Part shown: in pieces, positions 27,206-36,056 of the stretch
Layout: each line of letters begins with the position of its first letter
Position numbering within the stretch: position 1 is the first letter of the stretch
Origin: Bacteroidota bacterium
GTDB lineage: Bacteria; Bacteroidota; Bacteroidia; Cytophagales; Cyclobacteriaceae
Direction: 5' to 3'
Length of the DNA: 64,000 bases
Assembly: GCA_027592755.1 (NCBI GenBank)
Contig: JAQCLE010000004.1
Span: 1-64,000 of the forward strand
Made by a program: the position numbers and the translations under genes
Notes under the pieces: model-generated
What the model was told of the DNA's origin: nothing
Databases searched by the model: none
What the model saw: only the letters and a program-made list of their open reading frames with translations

Positions 27206-29128
27206 TTAATTAAAGTATTTTCTGAACCACAACTCCAGATTAACCATCATCCAGATTTTCAGACCATAATTGTGCTCTTTGAATAAATCCTTATTAGACA
27301 GCATTTTTTCAAGACTCGCAGTATTGTATAGTCCGCGGGAAGTGGCAGAGCCATCTAAAAGGACATCCTTAGCCAGCTTATGAAATTCTCCTCCAAGCCA
27401 TTGATGCACCGGTACTGGAAAGCCGACTTTTTTTCGCCACGTAATATTATCCGTCAATTCTCTTTCGAAGGCTTTCTTTAGGATATACTTTGGGATATCA
27501 TGCGTCTCACTAATCTGATCAGCATTCAGTGTTGCCGCTTGCAACATGGATTTCCATTTGAGTTTATACTCAAAAGGTATAGTCATAGCAAATTCTACGA
27601 GCCGGTGGTCAACAAATGGTACACGGCCTTCTACGGATGTAGCCATTGTTGACATATCCAATCTATGCAGCAACCCAACAATGTGGAGCTTTTCAAAAAT
27701 CCACATGTATTTGTCATATTGGTCAAGGCCATCCAAACGGTCGTATTGCTTACTTAATAAGCTCCTGTTAAAGCTATCTTCTTTCAAGTCATTGATAGCC
27801 CCAGGGGAAAGGAATTTCTGTTTCTCTTCCCAATTAATATATTGATATAAATGCAAGAAATGGTCGAGCTCACTTTCAAACGATTGGTCACCATATTTCT
27901 TTCTGAGATTGTCCTTTAACAAACCTGACACCTCTTTTCCGTTCAACTGATCTGCTTTTTTAAGTTTGTTCAGCCTCTGATAATCGTAAGGGCTTCTAAA
28001 AATGCGGCCATAGCCACCAAATATTTCGTCGGCACCCTCTCCGGAAAGAACAACGGTGATATACTTTTTCAGTTCAGCAGACATTACATGTAGGGCGGGC
28101 TCATTGGGAACACTAAGGGGTGAATCCTTAAATCCAATTAGCCGCTGCATTTCGTCAATGTAATTTCCCGATGTCAATGTGAGCTCATGGTGATCAGTTT
28201 TGTAGAGGTTCGCCACTTCTTTGGCATAACTGAATTCATTAAATCCATCCTCTTCGAAGCCAATTGTAAATGTTTTTATGGGCTCTTTTGAAATTTGAGA
28301 CATCAGGGCAACCACTATGCTGGAATCAAGACCACCACTCAAATAGGCCCCGAACGGAACATCGGAAATCATACGGTATTTTACGGCAGAAGTCAGCAGT
28401 TCCCGTATTTTGACAACGTAATATTCTTCTCCTAAATCCTGTTTTTCGCCATTAATGGGTAGGTCATAGTACTGCTTCAGTTGTGCTATGCCTTCCTCAA
28501 TTTGAAGGTAATGACCAGGAGGAAGGGATTTGATATTATTAAAAAGTGTCTGTTCGCCAATCGGATACCGGTAACTCAGATAGCTTGATATCCCATCAAG
28601 GTTGTAGTCATATTTGAATCCCGGATATTGTAAAATGGCCTTAATCTCTGAACCAAAAAGAAGCTTACCCTCAAATTCTGTATAGTATAATGGCTTGATG
28701 CCAATTCTGTCCCGTACAATAAATGTTCGGTCTGATTTATTTTCATGGATTGCCATTGCAAACATTCCATTAAAATCCTGTAAACAATCAATACCACGTT
28801 CCTTAAAAGCATGAATGATAACTTCAGTATCAGTATGAGAATGATATTGATAGCCTCCTCCAAGTGAGTTTTTGATCTCTTCAAAATTGTATATCTCTCC
28901 ATTAAATGTGATTACATAATTCTCATCAATATCGGTCATTGGTTGTTTTCCAGCATCTGACAGATCGATAATGCTCAGCCGACGATGACCAAATGCGATA
29001 TCATCATTAATGAAGTAGCCGAAACCGTCAGGTCCGCGATGAGCCAAAACCGTGGTCATCTGAGATAAAACCACATCAGGTATTTTCGACTTATTTTGAA
29101 GATTTATTACTCCTGCTATTCCGCACAT
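27206..29128 (-). CDS. asnB: Asparagine synthase (glutamine-hydrolysing) family protein
   Basis: Class II glutamine amidotransferase fused to an ATP-pyrophosphatase. Cys2 (MCGIAGV) is the nucleophile, and the glutaminase domain has RHRRLSIIDL-like HRRLSIIDLSDAGKQP. The synthase domain carries the PP-loop SGGLDSSIV (from S264), then LSGEGADEIFGGYGR and a complete C-terminus. At 640 residues it matches the AsnB variants in surface-polysaccharide clusters, which may amidate a sugar acid instead of free aspartate. It sits at the head of the minus-strand unit HIT-cytidylyltransferase-flippase, 10 nt before the HIT gene. A minus-strand TAATTTCG element lies 24 nt upstream. Confidence 0.9.
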   Translation of the reverse strand: MCGIAGVINLQNKSKIPDVVLSQMTTVLAHRGPDGFGYFINDDIAFGHRRLSIIDLSDAGKQPMTDIDENYVITFNGEIYNFEEIKNSLGGGYQYHSHTDTEVIIHAFKERGIDCLQDFNGMFAMAIHENKSDRTFIVRDRIGIKPLYYTEFEGKLLFGSEIKAILQYPGFKYDYNLDGISSYLSYRYPIGEQTLFNNIKSLPPGHYLQIEEGIAQLKQYYDLPINGEKQDLGEEYYVVKIRELLTSAVKYRMISDVPFGAYLSGGLDSSIVVALMSQISKEPIKTFTIGFEEDGFNEFSYAKEVANLYKTDHHELTLTSGNYIDEMQRLIGFKDSPLSVPNEPALHVMSAELKKYITVVLSGEGADEIFGGYGRIFRSPYDYQRLNKLKKADQLNGKEVSGLLKDNLRKKYGDQSFESELDHFLHLYQYINWEEKQKFLSPGAINDLKEDSFNRSLLSKQYDRLDGLDQYDKYMWIFEKLHIVGLLHRLDMSTMATSVEGRVPFVDHRLVEFAMTIPFEYKLKWKSMLQAATLNADQISETHDIPKYILKKAFERELTDNITWRKKVGFPVPVHQWLGGEFHKLAKDVLLDGSATSRGLYNTASLEKMLSNKDLFKEHNYGLKIWMMVNLELWFRKYFN

Positions 29129-29152
29129 TTGGTGGGTATATCAATCAGGTTG

Positions 29153-29160
29153 CGAAATTA
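29153..29160 (-). promoter_or_regulatory. Probable -7 element for the asnB unit
   Basis: TAATTTCG on the minus strand differs from TAnnTTTG by one base. It lies 24 nt before the AsnB start, in the 116-nt divergent region shared with the CDP-alcohol phosphotransferase gene. Confidence 0.35.
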
Positions 29161-29209
29161 ACCATATATAGTGCATTCGACATTCCTTTAAATGAAAGCT
29201 TATAGGTTT

Positions 29210-29217
29210 TATCTTTG
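29210..29217 (+). promoter_or_regulatory. -7 element for the CDP-alcohol phosphotransferase gene
   Basis: TATCTTTG is an exact TAnnTTTG match in the divergent region. It lies 48 nt before ATG 29266 and 27 nt before the alternative TTG 29245. TTA, not TTG, occurs near -33. Confidence 0.45.
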
Positions 29218-29265
29218 TATCCCCCATAAAAAACTCTGTGTAACTTGTCCGAACAAGATTCTAAA

Positions 29266-30522
29266 ATGACTGAATGCAAAACTAAGGCAATCATATTTGC
29301 GCACTACCCCAATTCTCTTCATAAACTCTGGGGTATGACACTGACAGAGAAATTACTCCGACAGTTATCGGCGCTAAAAGTCGCGGAAGCAATTGTTGTT
29401 TCACCGGATGGCCATAGAGTAGAAGAATCTCTAAGGAAGGATTTTAAAAAATGGCATAATATCAGTGTGAAGTCTGAGGAGTTTGATGGAAGTGAAGTAA
29501 CCACACTTAAATCATTGGCAAAGGAATGGGAGGGTGGAGTTGTTGTTTTGCAGGGAAATACGATCGTAGATGGTCGCGTACTGGAATTGCTGATTAATAG
29601 AGCAAAAGAGGGAAAATTCTGTCAGATAAAAACGGCTGAAAACAAGCCCTATGCTTTTAGTATCAATGGTGAACAACTCAAAGAAAATACCGATCAAACG
29701 ATAGATACTTTGAAAGATTTTTTGGCATCTCGTGAACGGGAAATCATTCTAACTTCGGAAATGGACTCTTATATAGGTAGCATGCGACGCCGTATGGAAC
29801 CTTTCCTTTTCAGTATTGATGATTCAGAATCGTTGAAAAAAGCTGAAAAGATAGCTTTTATATCTATTTATAAAGGAGCAACCGATTTCATCACCAAATA
29901 TGCGTGGCCACTCCCTACCAGGCTAATGGTTCACCTTATTAGCCCCACAGGCATAACACCAAACCAAATTACTTACATAAGTATGGTGTTGTCATTTGGA
30001 GCCATTCCTTTCTTTTTTATGGGTTGGTTTTGGCCTGCCTGGATCATGGGAATTGTTATGAGTTTCCTTGATACACTGGATGGCAAGTTGGCGAGACTGA
30101 CTCTAAGGACAAGTGAAGCAGGGCATTGGCTGGATAATGCTTCTGATACAATCTATTTGTGGCTTTGGTACCTCGGCATTGGCTGGTATTTTTCAGAAAA
30201 TCTCTTTGACTTCACTGATATCAATACTCAGGCCAGCTGGGCTTTGGTTGGCTTTTTTACAATTGATAAGATAATTACAGGATTGTTTAAAAAACTCTTT
30301 GGGGCTCAGCTCCATGACTTCGGTCCGATTGACTATCATGCCCGAATCTTTATAGCCCGGAGGAATCCTTTTTTAGTCGTGCTTTTGGTTGGCTTGATAA
30401 TAGGGCAACCCGAATTCGGCCTATATGCGATGGCCATTTGGCAAACAGCCACCTTTGCTTTTCACATGATGCGATTTATTTACCTGCCGTTAAGTGGTCA
30501 GAAACATCAGGTGAATTCGTGA
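29266..30522 (+). CDS. CDP-alcohol phosphotransferase with degenerate nucleotidyltransferase-like N-domain
   Basis: The C-terminal half (from about residue 210) is a membrane CDP-alcohol phosphotransferase. The motif D-G-x2-A-R-x8-G-x3-D-x3-D is complete (D269, D272, R277, G286, D290, D294), with several membrane helices. The N-terminal about 200 residues look like a GT-A nucleotidyltransferase (KTKAIIFAHYPNSLHKL; VVVLQGNTIVDGRVLELL), but the GxGxR loop and the catalytic Asp are missing. Bifunctional CDP-inositol enzymes of archaea and Thermotoga have this order with an active N-domain. Here the activating step may be supplied by the LicC-like protein at 26013. The product could be an unusual phospholipid. 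A TTG at 29245 adds seven residues and is a less likely start. Confidence 0.82.
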   Translation: MTECKTKAIIFAHYPNSLHKLWGMTLTEKLLRQLSALKVAEAIVVSPDGHRVEESLRKDFKKWHNISVKSEEFDGSEVTTLKSLAKEWEGGVVVLQGNTIVDGRVLELLINRAKEGKFCQIKTAENKPYAFSINGEQLKENTDQTIDTLKDFLASREREIILTSEMDSYIGSMRRRMEPFLFSIDDSESLKKAEKIAFISIYKGATDFITKYAWPLPTRLMVHLISPTGITPNQITYISMVLSFGAIPFFFMGWFWPAWIMGIVMSFLDTLDGKLARLTLRTSEAGHWLDNASDTIYLWLWYLGIGWYFSENLFDFTDINTQASWALVGFFTIDKIITGLFKKLFGAQLHDFGPIDYHARIFIARRNPFLVVLLVGLIIGQPEFGLYAMAIWQTATFAFHMMRFIYLPLSGQKHQVNS

Positions 30523-30581
30523 TAGATTACCTCCCTTATGCAATTAGAGCTGTAGCCAATTAACCAATATGTTTTTACCTC

Positions 30582-30589
30582 TACATTTG
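30582..30589 (+). promoter_or_regulatory. -7 element almost touching the Wzx-like start
   Basis: TACATTTG is an exact TAnnTTTG match ending 8 nt before ATG 30598. If used, the RNA would start within a few nt of the start codon and be nearly leaderless. No TTG lies at -33, only TTA. Confidence 0.4.
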
Positions 30590-30597
30590 CGCACTGA

Positions 30598-31887
30598 ATG
30601 AATGACCTCCTTTTAAAGGCAATCCGGATATTGATGGGCAGGGGCGTTGTAGCGGTTTTTTCGCTACTATTCACAATTTATTTTGCCTATGAATTACCGA
30701 AAGTGATTTTTGGGTTAATCGCAGTACATACCATGTCGGTAAGCTTTTCAAAAGTTTTCACTGATCTGGGATTGTACTATTGCGTACTTAGAAATGCCCC
30801 ACCATTGTTACAGGAAGGCCAAAATCAAAAAGCCGTTGATGAATTCATCGCACCGGGAACATTGATCCGAACACTGTTAGCAATAACACTTACAATTATT
30901 TACGTCAGTGTGGGTTTCATTTATAGCGGGGAATTGCAATCAAACTTCAAGGAAATAGATATTTTATTTATCCTCCCGTTTGTCGGCCTCCATCTGTTGG
31001 TACAGAATGAACTGTACATTTTATCGCCATTGTTCCTTTCGTTGGAACGGTTCGGGACGGATTCTTTTCTGGATTCTTTCGGGGTCTTTTTAGAGCAGGT
31101 ATTTGCTGTCATTTTTTATCTGCTTTATGGGATCAATTTTTACTTCGTAGGAATCGTGATTGGCAAGGGCGTGAATCTGATAATCATAATGATACTCCTG
31201 AAAAAGACGCTTGTGCTCTTTGCTATCAGACCGATTATTTTTATAAGAGGTATTCGTTTGCTTAGGTCATACATTGCATTTTACGTCCGCCAGTTTTTCC
31301 GTCTCGGAATGAAGCAATTTGATCAACTAATGATTGCATTGATATTACCAATAGAACAATTGGCGAATTACGAGTTGGCCAGAAAAGGTTCTAACTGGCT
31401 CAAACATGTTATCAAGGCATTTGGACTTCCGCTTACTGTGAAATTTTCTAAGTCAACCAATGCTAAAGAAAGGAGAAAATATGCCAATACCTATTTCATT
31501 TATACCCTACCAATCCCGATCATTTTAGCTTGCCTGAGTCCCTGGATAATGGAATTATTGGGTGGTGAAAAATATGCGGAAAGTTGGTACATTCTCTGTA
31601 TTCTCTATACTTCATTTGCCCTTTATTCTATTTCAAATTTTCAATTTTCAGTAATTGCTATTTATGCAAAAAATACTGAATCACTCTGGCTGGACGTTAT
31701 TGCGGGTGTTATTGGTTTAATATCTGCCTTGATCCTCATTATTGCCTTCAGGGAATATGGTATGGCTTGGGGACAGTTACTCACCTACCTGACGCTTAGT
31801 ATAGCTGGCTATCGGATCACAAGAAAATACATGAACAGTGTAGATGCGGAAGTGAAACAATCTGAAATTTCTTCAAATGCCAACTAA
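30598..31887 (+). CDS. Wzx/MATE-like polysaccharide or lipid exporter
   Basis: A 429-residue protein of about 12 membrane helices in the MOP superfamily (polysaccharide biosynthesis/oligosaccharide flippase). It has the N-terminal GRGVVAVFSLLFTIYFAYELPKVIFGL and the central charged QFDQLMIALILPIEQLANYELARKGSNWL, as in O-antigen flippases. It would flip a lipid-linked glycan or head group across the inner membrane. It follows the CDP-alcohol phosphotransferase gene by 75 nt and overlaps the oxidoreductase gene by 11 nt, supporting joint action in one surface pathway. Confidence 0.85.
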   Translation: MNDLLLKAIRILMGRGVVAVFSLLFTIYFAYELPKVIFGLIAVHTMSVSFSKVFTDLGLYYCVLRNAPPLLQEGQNQKAVDEFIAPGTLIRTLLAITLTIIYVSVGFIYSGELQSNFKEIDILFILPFVGLHLLVQNELYILSPLFLSLERFGTDSFLDSFGVFLEQVFAVIFYLLYGINFYFVGIVIGKGVNLIIIMILLKKTLVLFAIRPIIFIRGIRLLRSYIAFYVRQFFRLGMKQFDQLMIALILPIEQLANYELARKGSNWLKHVIKAFGLPLTVKFSKSTNAKERRKYANTYFIYTLPIPIILACLSPWIMELLGGEKYAESWYILCILYTSFALYSISNFQFSVIAIYAKNTESLWLDVIAGVIGLISALILIIAFREYGMAWGQLLTYLTLSIAGYRITRKYMNSVDAEVKQSEISSNAN

Positions 31888-33415
31888 ATACGATGCCATA
31901 ATAATAGGGAGTGGGTTTGGCGGATGCATGACTGCATATAAGTTGATTGGCTCAGGATTGAAAGTGTTGATGCTTGAGAGGGGAGATTGGGTGCAACGGG
32001 GGCCCGAAAATTGGGAAGCAAACCAAACCCTGGAACTCACACCTCAATATGATAATACCAGTGCTCTACGTGTTGAGGCTGGAGGCAATAAACCCCTTAT
32101 GGGTCAATATTCATGCGTGGGGGGGCCTTCTGTTTATTACGGTGGCGTCTCCTTCCGGTTTCGAGCAGCCGATTTTAATCCACCTGAAGATATCATAGGT
32201 GACTCAGGCGCTCAGTGGCCGATATCCTACGATGATCTTGAACCTTTCTATGATGAGGCTGAAAAGCTGCTTAACATCTCAGGGGAGAGTGGTGTGGATC
32301 CGACTGAACCTCATCGAAATCAAGCATATCCGCAAAAAGTTGGTGCTTTAGCCGAAGTATCAGTGAAAGTCAAGCAATCAGCGGAAAAGCTGGGACTGAA
32401 ACCTTTTCAATTGCCGCTGGCCATAAATTATCATGATCACAACAGGTCCACATGTCAAAATTGCACCACCTGTGATACATTCGCTTGTGCTGTAAGTGCA
32501 AAAAATGACCTTGCCACAATGATAATCCCAGATCTCATTGAAAAAGGGATGGAACTTCGGCCTAACTGCCTGGTTTTATCCCTGGAACGGTCAGGATCAC
32601 GAATAACCGAGGTAAAGTGCATTGATAAGAGCACCAACCAGACAATTACATTTCAGGCGGATAAAGTAATTCTTTCTGGCGGTGCATTGGCATCACCGGC
32701 GTTGCTTCTTTCTTCAGGTTTGGATCAAAATAATCGGGGAGGAGACTTAATTGGCAGATACCTTATGAGGCATTTAAATGCAATTATTTTCGGCATATAT
32801 CCCGGTGCTGCAGATAAGGAGAAGCGATTCCACAAGCAAATTGCCATTCTGGATTACTATTTTGGACATCCTTCACTGAAGACAAACTTCACTAAAATTG
32901 GTAGCCTTCAACAGATACCTACCCCTAATCCGGGTATTGTTGAAAATGAAGTCAAGGGTATATTGGGAAAAACATTGGGTAAGGCTGTTAAACTATTGAC
33001 TGGATTGCTGGCAATCGCCGAAGACCAACCCCAATATTCCAATCGACTTTGGGTTGATAGTTCAAAAAAAGACAAATATGACCTACCTCAACCGGTCATT
33101 TTTCATCAATATTCGAAGCGGGATAAAGAAGCCCTGAAATTGTTGATCAATCCTGCGAAAAAAATTATCAATGGAACAGGTGCACTTGCCCACTATGTTC
33201 ATCATATTAGAACATTTTCCCATGCTGTTGGAACTGTAAGAATGGGCGAAAATCCTCAAACTTCTGTTTTGGATCGGAATTGTCAGTTTAGAGGCCTCGA
33301 TAATCTTTGGGTTGTCGATGGTAGCTTTATGCCTGCATCGGCTGCCGTAAATCCCAGCCTTACGATTGCTGCTAATGCATTAAGAGTTGGAGGAGAGATT
33401 TCCGAAAAGAAATAA
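31877..33415 (+). CDS. GMC-type FAD oxidoreductase with Cys cluster
   Basis: A flavoprotein (512 residues) with the FAD motif IIGSGFGGCMTAY at the N-terminus. The FAD-binding CVGGPSVYYGGVSFR follows, and the C-terminal GMC box reads HAVGTVRMG ... VVDGSFMPASAAVNPSLTIAANALR. A cluster CQNCTTCDTFAC (C-x2-C-x2-C-x4-C) near residues 194-205 recalls the iron-sulfur-like segment of sugar-alcohol dehydrogenases of this family, so a cofactor besides FAD may be bound. It probably oxidises an alcohol or sugar alcohol; the electron acceptor is unknown. Start at 31877, overlapping the flippase gene by 11 nt. Confidence 0.85.
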   Translation: MPTKYDAIIIGSGFGGCMTAYKLIGSGLKVLMLERGDWVQRGPENWEANQTLELTPQYDNTSALRVEAGGNKPLMGQYSCVGGPSVYYGGVSFRFRAADFNPPEDIIGDSGAQWPISYDDLEPFYDEAEKLLNISGESGVDPTEPHRNQAYPQKVGALAEVSVKVKQSAEKLGLKPFQLPLAINYHDHNRSTCQNCTTCDTFACAVSAKNDLATMIIPDLIEKGMELRPNCLVLSLERSGSRITEVKCIDKSTNQTITFQADKVILSGGALASPALLLSSGLDQNNRGGDLIGRYLMRHLNAIIFGIYPGAADKEKRFHKQIAILDYYFGHPSLKTNFTKIGSLQQIPTPNPGIVENEVKGILGKTLGKAVKLLTGLLAIAEDQPQYSNRLWVDSSKKDKYDLPQPVIFHQYSKRDKEALKLLINPAKKIINGTGALAHYVHHIRTFSHAVGTVRMGENPQTSVLDRNCQFRGLDNLWVVDGSFMPASAAVNPSLTIAANALRVGGEISEKK

Positions 33416-33437
33416 CCTTGAAAACTATTTTTGTCGC

Positions 33438-33890
33438 CTATTTTTCTTCAGGCTTCATTTGTGATTTTGCCCAACTTACGAGTGCCTTCCTTTGGCCCCC
33501 CGTTAACCTCGCTTCAGAATGGGCTAATGTATAAGATGTCAATGGCATACCTTCCTCTTCTACCTCCTCAGCCATTTCATCAAGTTTGTGATTGCTCTTT
33601 TTTAGGTCATAAGTTCCCCATTCGGAAAAATTAAGTTCTTCTCTTGCGTCATTTATGTGATCCTTTACCCACCATGAGACCGGAGCTATGTTAGAGTACC
33701 ATGGGTATTTGGTTTCGTGAGAATGGCAGTCGTAACATGCGGTTTTTAGAATGTCTCTGATTTGATCTGGTGGATTGGTTATTTCGATAAAATCTTTTGA
33801 AGAATCTATTGGTAGATTGATTTTGTCTATTTGAAAAATTTGTAAAAACAAAAACAAAGCCACTGTACCGATGACTATCTTTTTTTTCAT
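33438..33890 (-). CDS. Haem-binding domain protein
   Basis: A single N-terminal hydrophobic signal or anchor (MKKKIVIGTVALFLFLQIFQ) is followed by a haem_bd-type domain with a single c-type haem motif CYDCH (C52, C55, H56). The flanking segment SHETKYPWYSNIAPVSWWVKDHINDAREELNFSEW is the hallmark of this Bacteroidota family. It should act in the periplasm, probably in electron transfer or haem handling. I chose ATG 33890 over ATG 33938, which would add a 16-residue hydrophilic extension before the signal. It converges on the GMC gene with 22 nt between. Confidence 0.88.
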   Translation of the reverse strand: MKKKIVIGTVALFLFLQIFQIDKINLPIDSSKDFIEITNPPDQIRDILKTACYDCHSHETKYPWYSNIAPVSWWVKDHINDAREELNFSEWGTYDLKKSNHKLDEMAEEVEEEGMPLTSYTLAHSEARLTGGQRKALVSWAKSQMKPEEK

Positions 33891-34069
33891 TTGTATGGCT
33901 GATAAGAACAGTTCTAATTTCCCTAAGTTACAACTCATTATGGATGATCTTCATCATCTCAAACCCCAAAATTATGTCATCGATGTAAAATGTATTGAAT
34001 CTTTGTTCATTTCTTTATGGAGAATGAATATTCATCTATATTATAACTCAATGTAATTTAAATTTAGTT

Positions 34070-35923
34070 ATGGCTGAAGCATCCAAACTCACTACCGATC
34101 CCATAAAGCTTTCAAAAAAAGACATCAGTGACTCACTTCTTGTTGAAATTGCGTGGGAAGTTGTGAACCAGGTTGGTGGAATATATACAGTACTTCGATC
34201 CAAATCTCCATATGCCGTTGCCAATTGGGGTGACAATTATTGTCTTCTGGGGCCATATGTTCCCGAAAAAGCATCAATTGAGTTTGACCTGATTGAAGAA
34301 GCTCAAGACGACCCTTATTTTAAAGTAGTCACTAAAATGAGAAAGGCTGGTTATCGTGTAATGTATGGACGATGGCTGGTTACGGGTAGACCTAAAGCAA
34401 TCCTTTTCGACCTGAGCAGTGTTAATGACAAACTAGGTGAAATTAAGTATCACTTATGGCAGGATCATGGGATCGGCACACCCGACAACGATTTTCTTAT
34501 CAATGGAGTCGTCATGTTTGGTGAAATGGTGCGGGTTTTCCTTGCCATTTTAGCTGAATTGTATGGGTCTTCGAGGAGTATTCTTGCTCATTTTCACGAG
34601 TGGATGTCGGCATCTGCTATACCGGCCATCAGAAAAAATCAATTACAGGTTACCACAATTTTTACCACGCATGCTACGATCCTTGGTCGGTATATAGCCA
34701 TGAATGATCCTGTTTTTTATGACCACCTCCCATTTTTTGATTGGAGCAAAGAGGCGAAGCATTTCAATATTGAATCAACGGCTAGCATCGAACGGGCAGC
34801 AGCGCATGGATGTCACGTTTTTACGACCGTTTCTGAGGTGACTGCTCAGGAGTGCCGGTATTTACTTGGTCGAGACCCAGACGTAATTCTACCAAATGGG
34901 ATTAACAATCAGAGGTTCGAAGCGATGCATGAATTTCAAAATCTTCATCTTCAAAATAAAAAGGAGATTCATAATTTCACAATGACTCACTTTTTTCAGA
35001 GCTATAATTTCGACCTTGACAAGACAGTTTATTTTTTCACTTCCGGACGCTACGAATTCCTAAACAAAGGGTACGACCTTACACTTGAAGCTCTCGCAAA
35101 ACTTAACCATCGCCTCAAAATAGAGAAGTCAGACATGACTGTTGTAATGTTCTTTATCACCAAGAAGCCCTATTCTTCTATGAATGCGCACATCCTGCAA
35201 TCAAGGGCTATCCTTGAAGAGTTAAAGTATACAATAGAATCCATTAAAAACCAGGTTGGTGATAACCTATTTTATAAGGCAGCAGCCACAAATACGGATC
35301 ATCGGCTACCGGAACTCAACCAATTAGTTGACGACTACTGGAGGCTTCGTTTTCGAAGGACATTCCAATCCTGGAAAACGGATAGGCTGCCATCGGTAAT
35401 AACCCACGACTTGTATGATGATGACAAGGATGAAATCCTGAATTTTTTAAGGGTATCAAACCTTATAAACAAACCAGAGGATAGGGTTAAAATAGTTTAC
35501 CATCCCGAATTTATCAACGCGATCAATCCACTATGGAGAATGGAGTATAACCAGTTTGTACGGGGTTGTCATTTAGGGATATTCCCAAGTTATTACGAAC
35601 CCTGGGGGTATACACCATTAGAATGCATCGCCAGTGGTGTACCGGCAATAACGAGTGATTTGGCAGGTTTTGGTGATTATGTGCTCAAAACGATGAAAAA
35701 AAGCGAAGACAGTGGGATATATGTAGTCAACAGATTTCACAAGAGTTTCGGGCAATCCGCTGAGCAACTGACCAACATGTTACACAACTTTGTAAAACTC
35801 AAAAGACGTGAAAGAATTGACCTCAGATTCCGAACGGAGAGTTCTGCATCGCTGTTTGACTGGGGACACCTTGGCAAATATTATAATAGTGCTTATAAAA
35901 TTGCGCTGAAGAGAAAACCATAA
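34070..35923 (+). CDS. Glycogen synthase of the GT3 (eukaryote-like) type
   Basis: A 617-residue glycosyltransferase resembling the GT3 family (fungal/animal glycogen synthase), not the bacterial GT5 GlgA. The start EIAWEVVNQVGGIYTVLRSKSPYA, the AHFHEWMSASAIPAIRK and TIFTTHATILGRYIA motifs, and the C-terminal donor-site segment SYYEPWGYTPLECIASGVPAITSDLAGFGDYV with its catalytic Glu are typical. Such enzymes transfer glucose from UDP-glucose to an alpha-1,4-glucan. The eukaryote-like form is established in some Bacteroidota. No other glycogen genes are adjacent, so regulation and partner are unknown. It appears monocistronic. Confidence 0.88.
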   Translation: MAEASKLTTDPIKLSKKDISDSLLVEIAWEVVNQVGGIYTVLRSKSPYAVANWGDNYCLLGPYVPEKASIEFDLIEEAQDDPYFKVVTKMRKAGYRVMYGRWLVTGRPKAILFDLSSVNDKLGEIKYHLWQDHGIGTPDNDFLINGVVMFGEMVRVFLAILAELYGSSRSILAHFHEWMSASAIPAIRKNQLQVTTIFTTHATILGRYIAMNDPVFYDHLPFFDWSKEAKHFNIESTASIERAAAHGCHVFTTVSEVTAQECRYLLGRDPDVILPNGINNQRFEAMHEFQNLHLQNKKEIHNFTMTHFFQSYNFDLDKTVYFFTSGRYEFLNKGYDLTLEALAKLNHRLKIEKSDMTVVMFFITKKPYSSMNAHILQSRAILEELKYTIESIKNQVGDNLFYKAAATNTDHRLPELNQLVDDYWRLRFRRTFQSWKTDRLPSVITHDLYDDDKDEILNFLRVSNLINKPEDRVKIVYHPEFINAINPLWRMEYNQFVRGCHLGIFPSYYEPWGYTPLECIASGVPAITSDLAGFGDYVLKTMKKSEDSGIYVVNRFHKSFGQSAEQLTNMLHNFVKLKRRERIDLRFRTESSASLFDWGHLGKYYNSAYKIALKRKP

Positions 35924-36056
35924 TTAATGATATTTACCTGTATTGAAATTGGCAGTGATGAATTAAAGTTGTGATTTATTGAAACTTAGTTCCCAGCATC
36001 TCGGTTTAACTTCCTTGTATTGCACAGTACTAATCAATACATTTAACCATCTATTT

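Noticed and set aside
34070-35923. Glycogen synthase as horizontally acquired from a eukaryote
   Set aside because: GT3-type synthases are established in Bacteroidota, so no recent transfer needs to be assumed.
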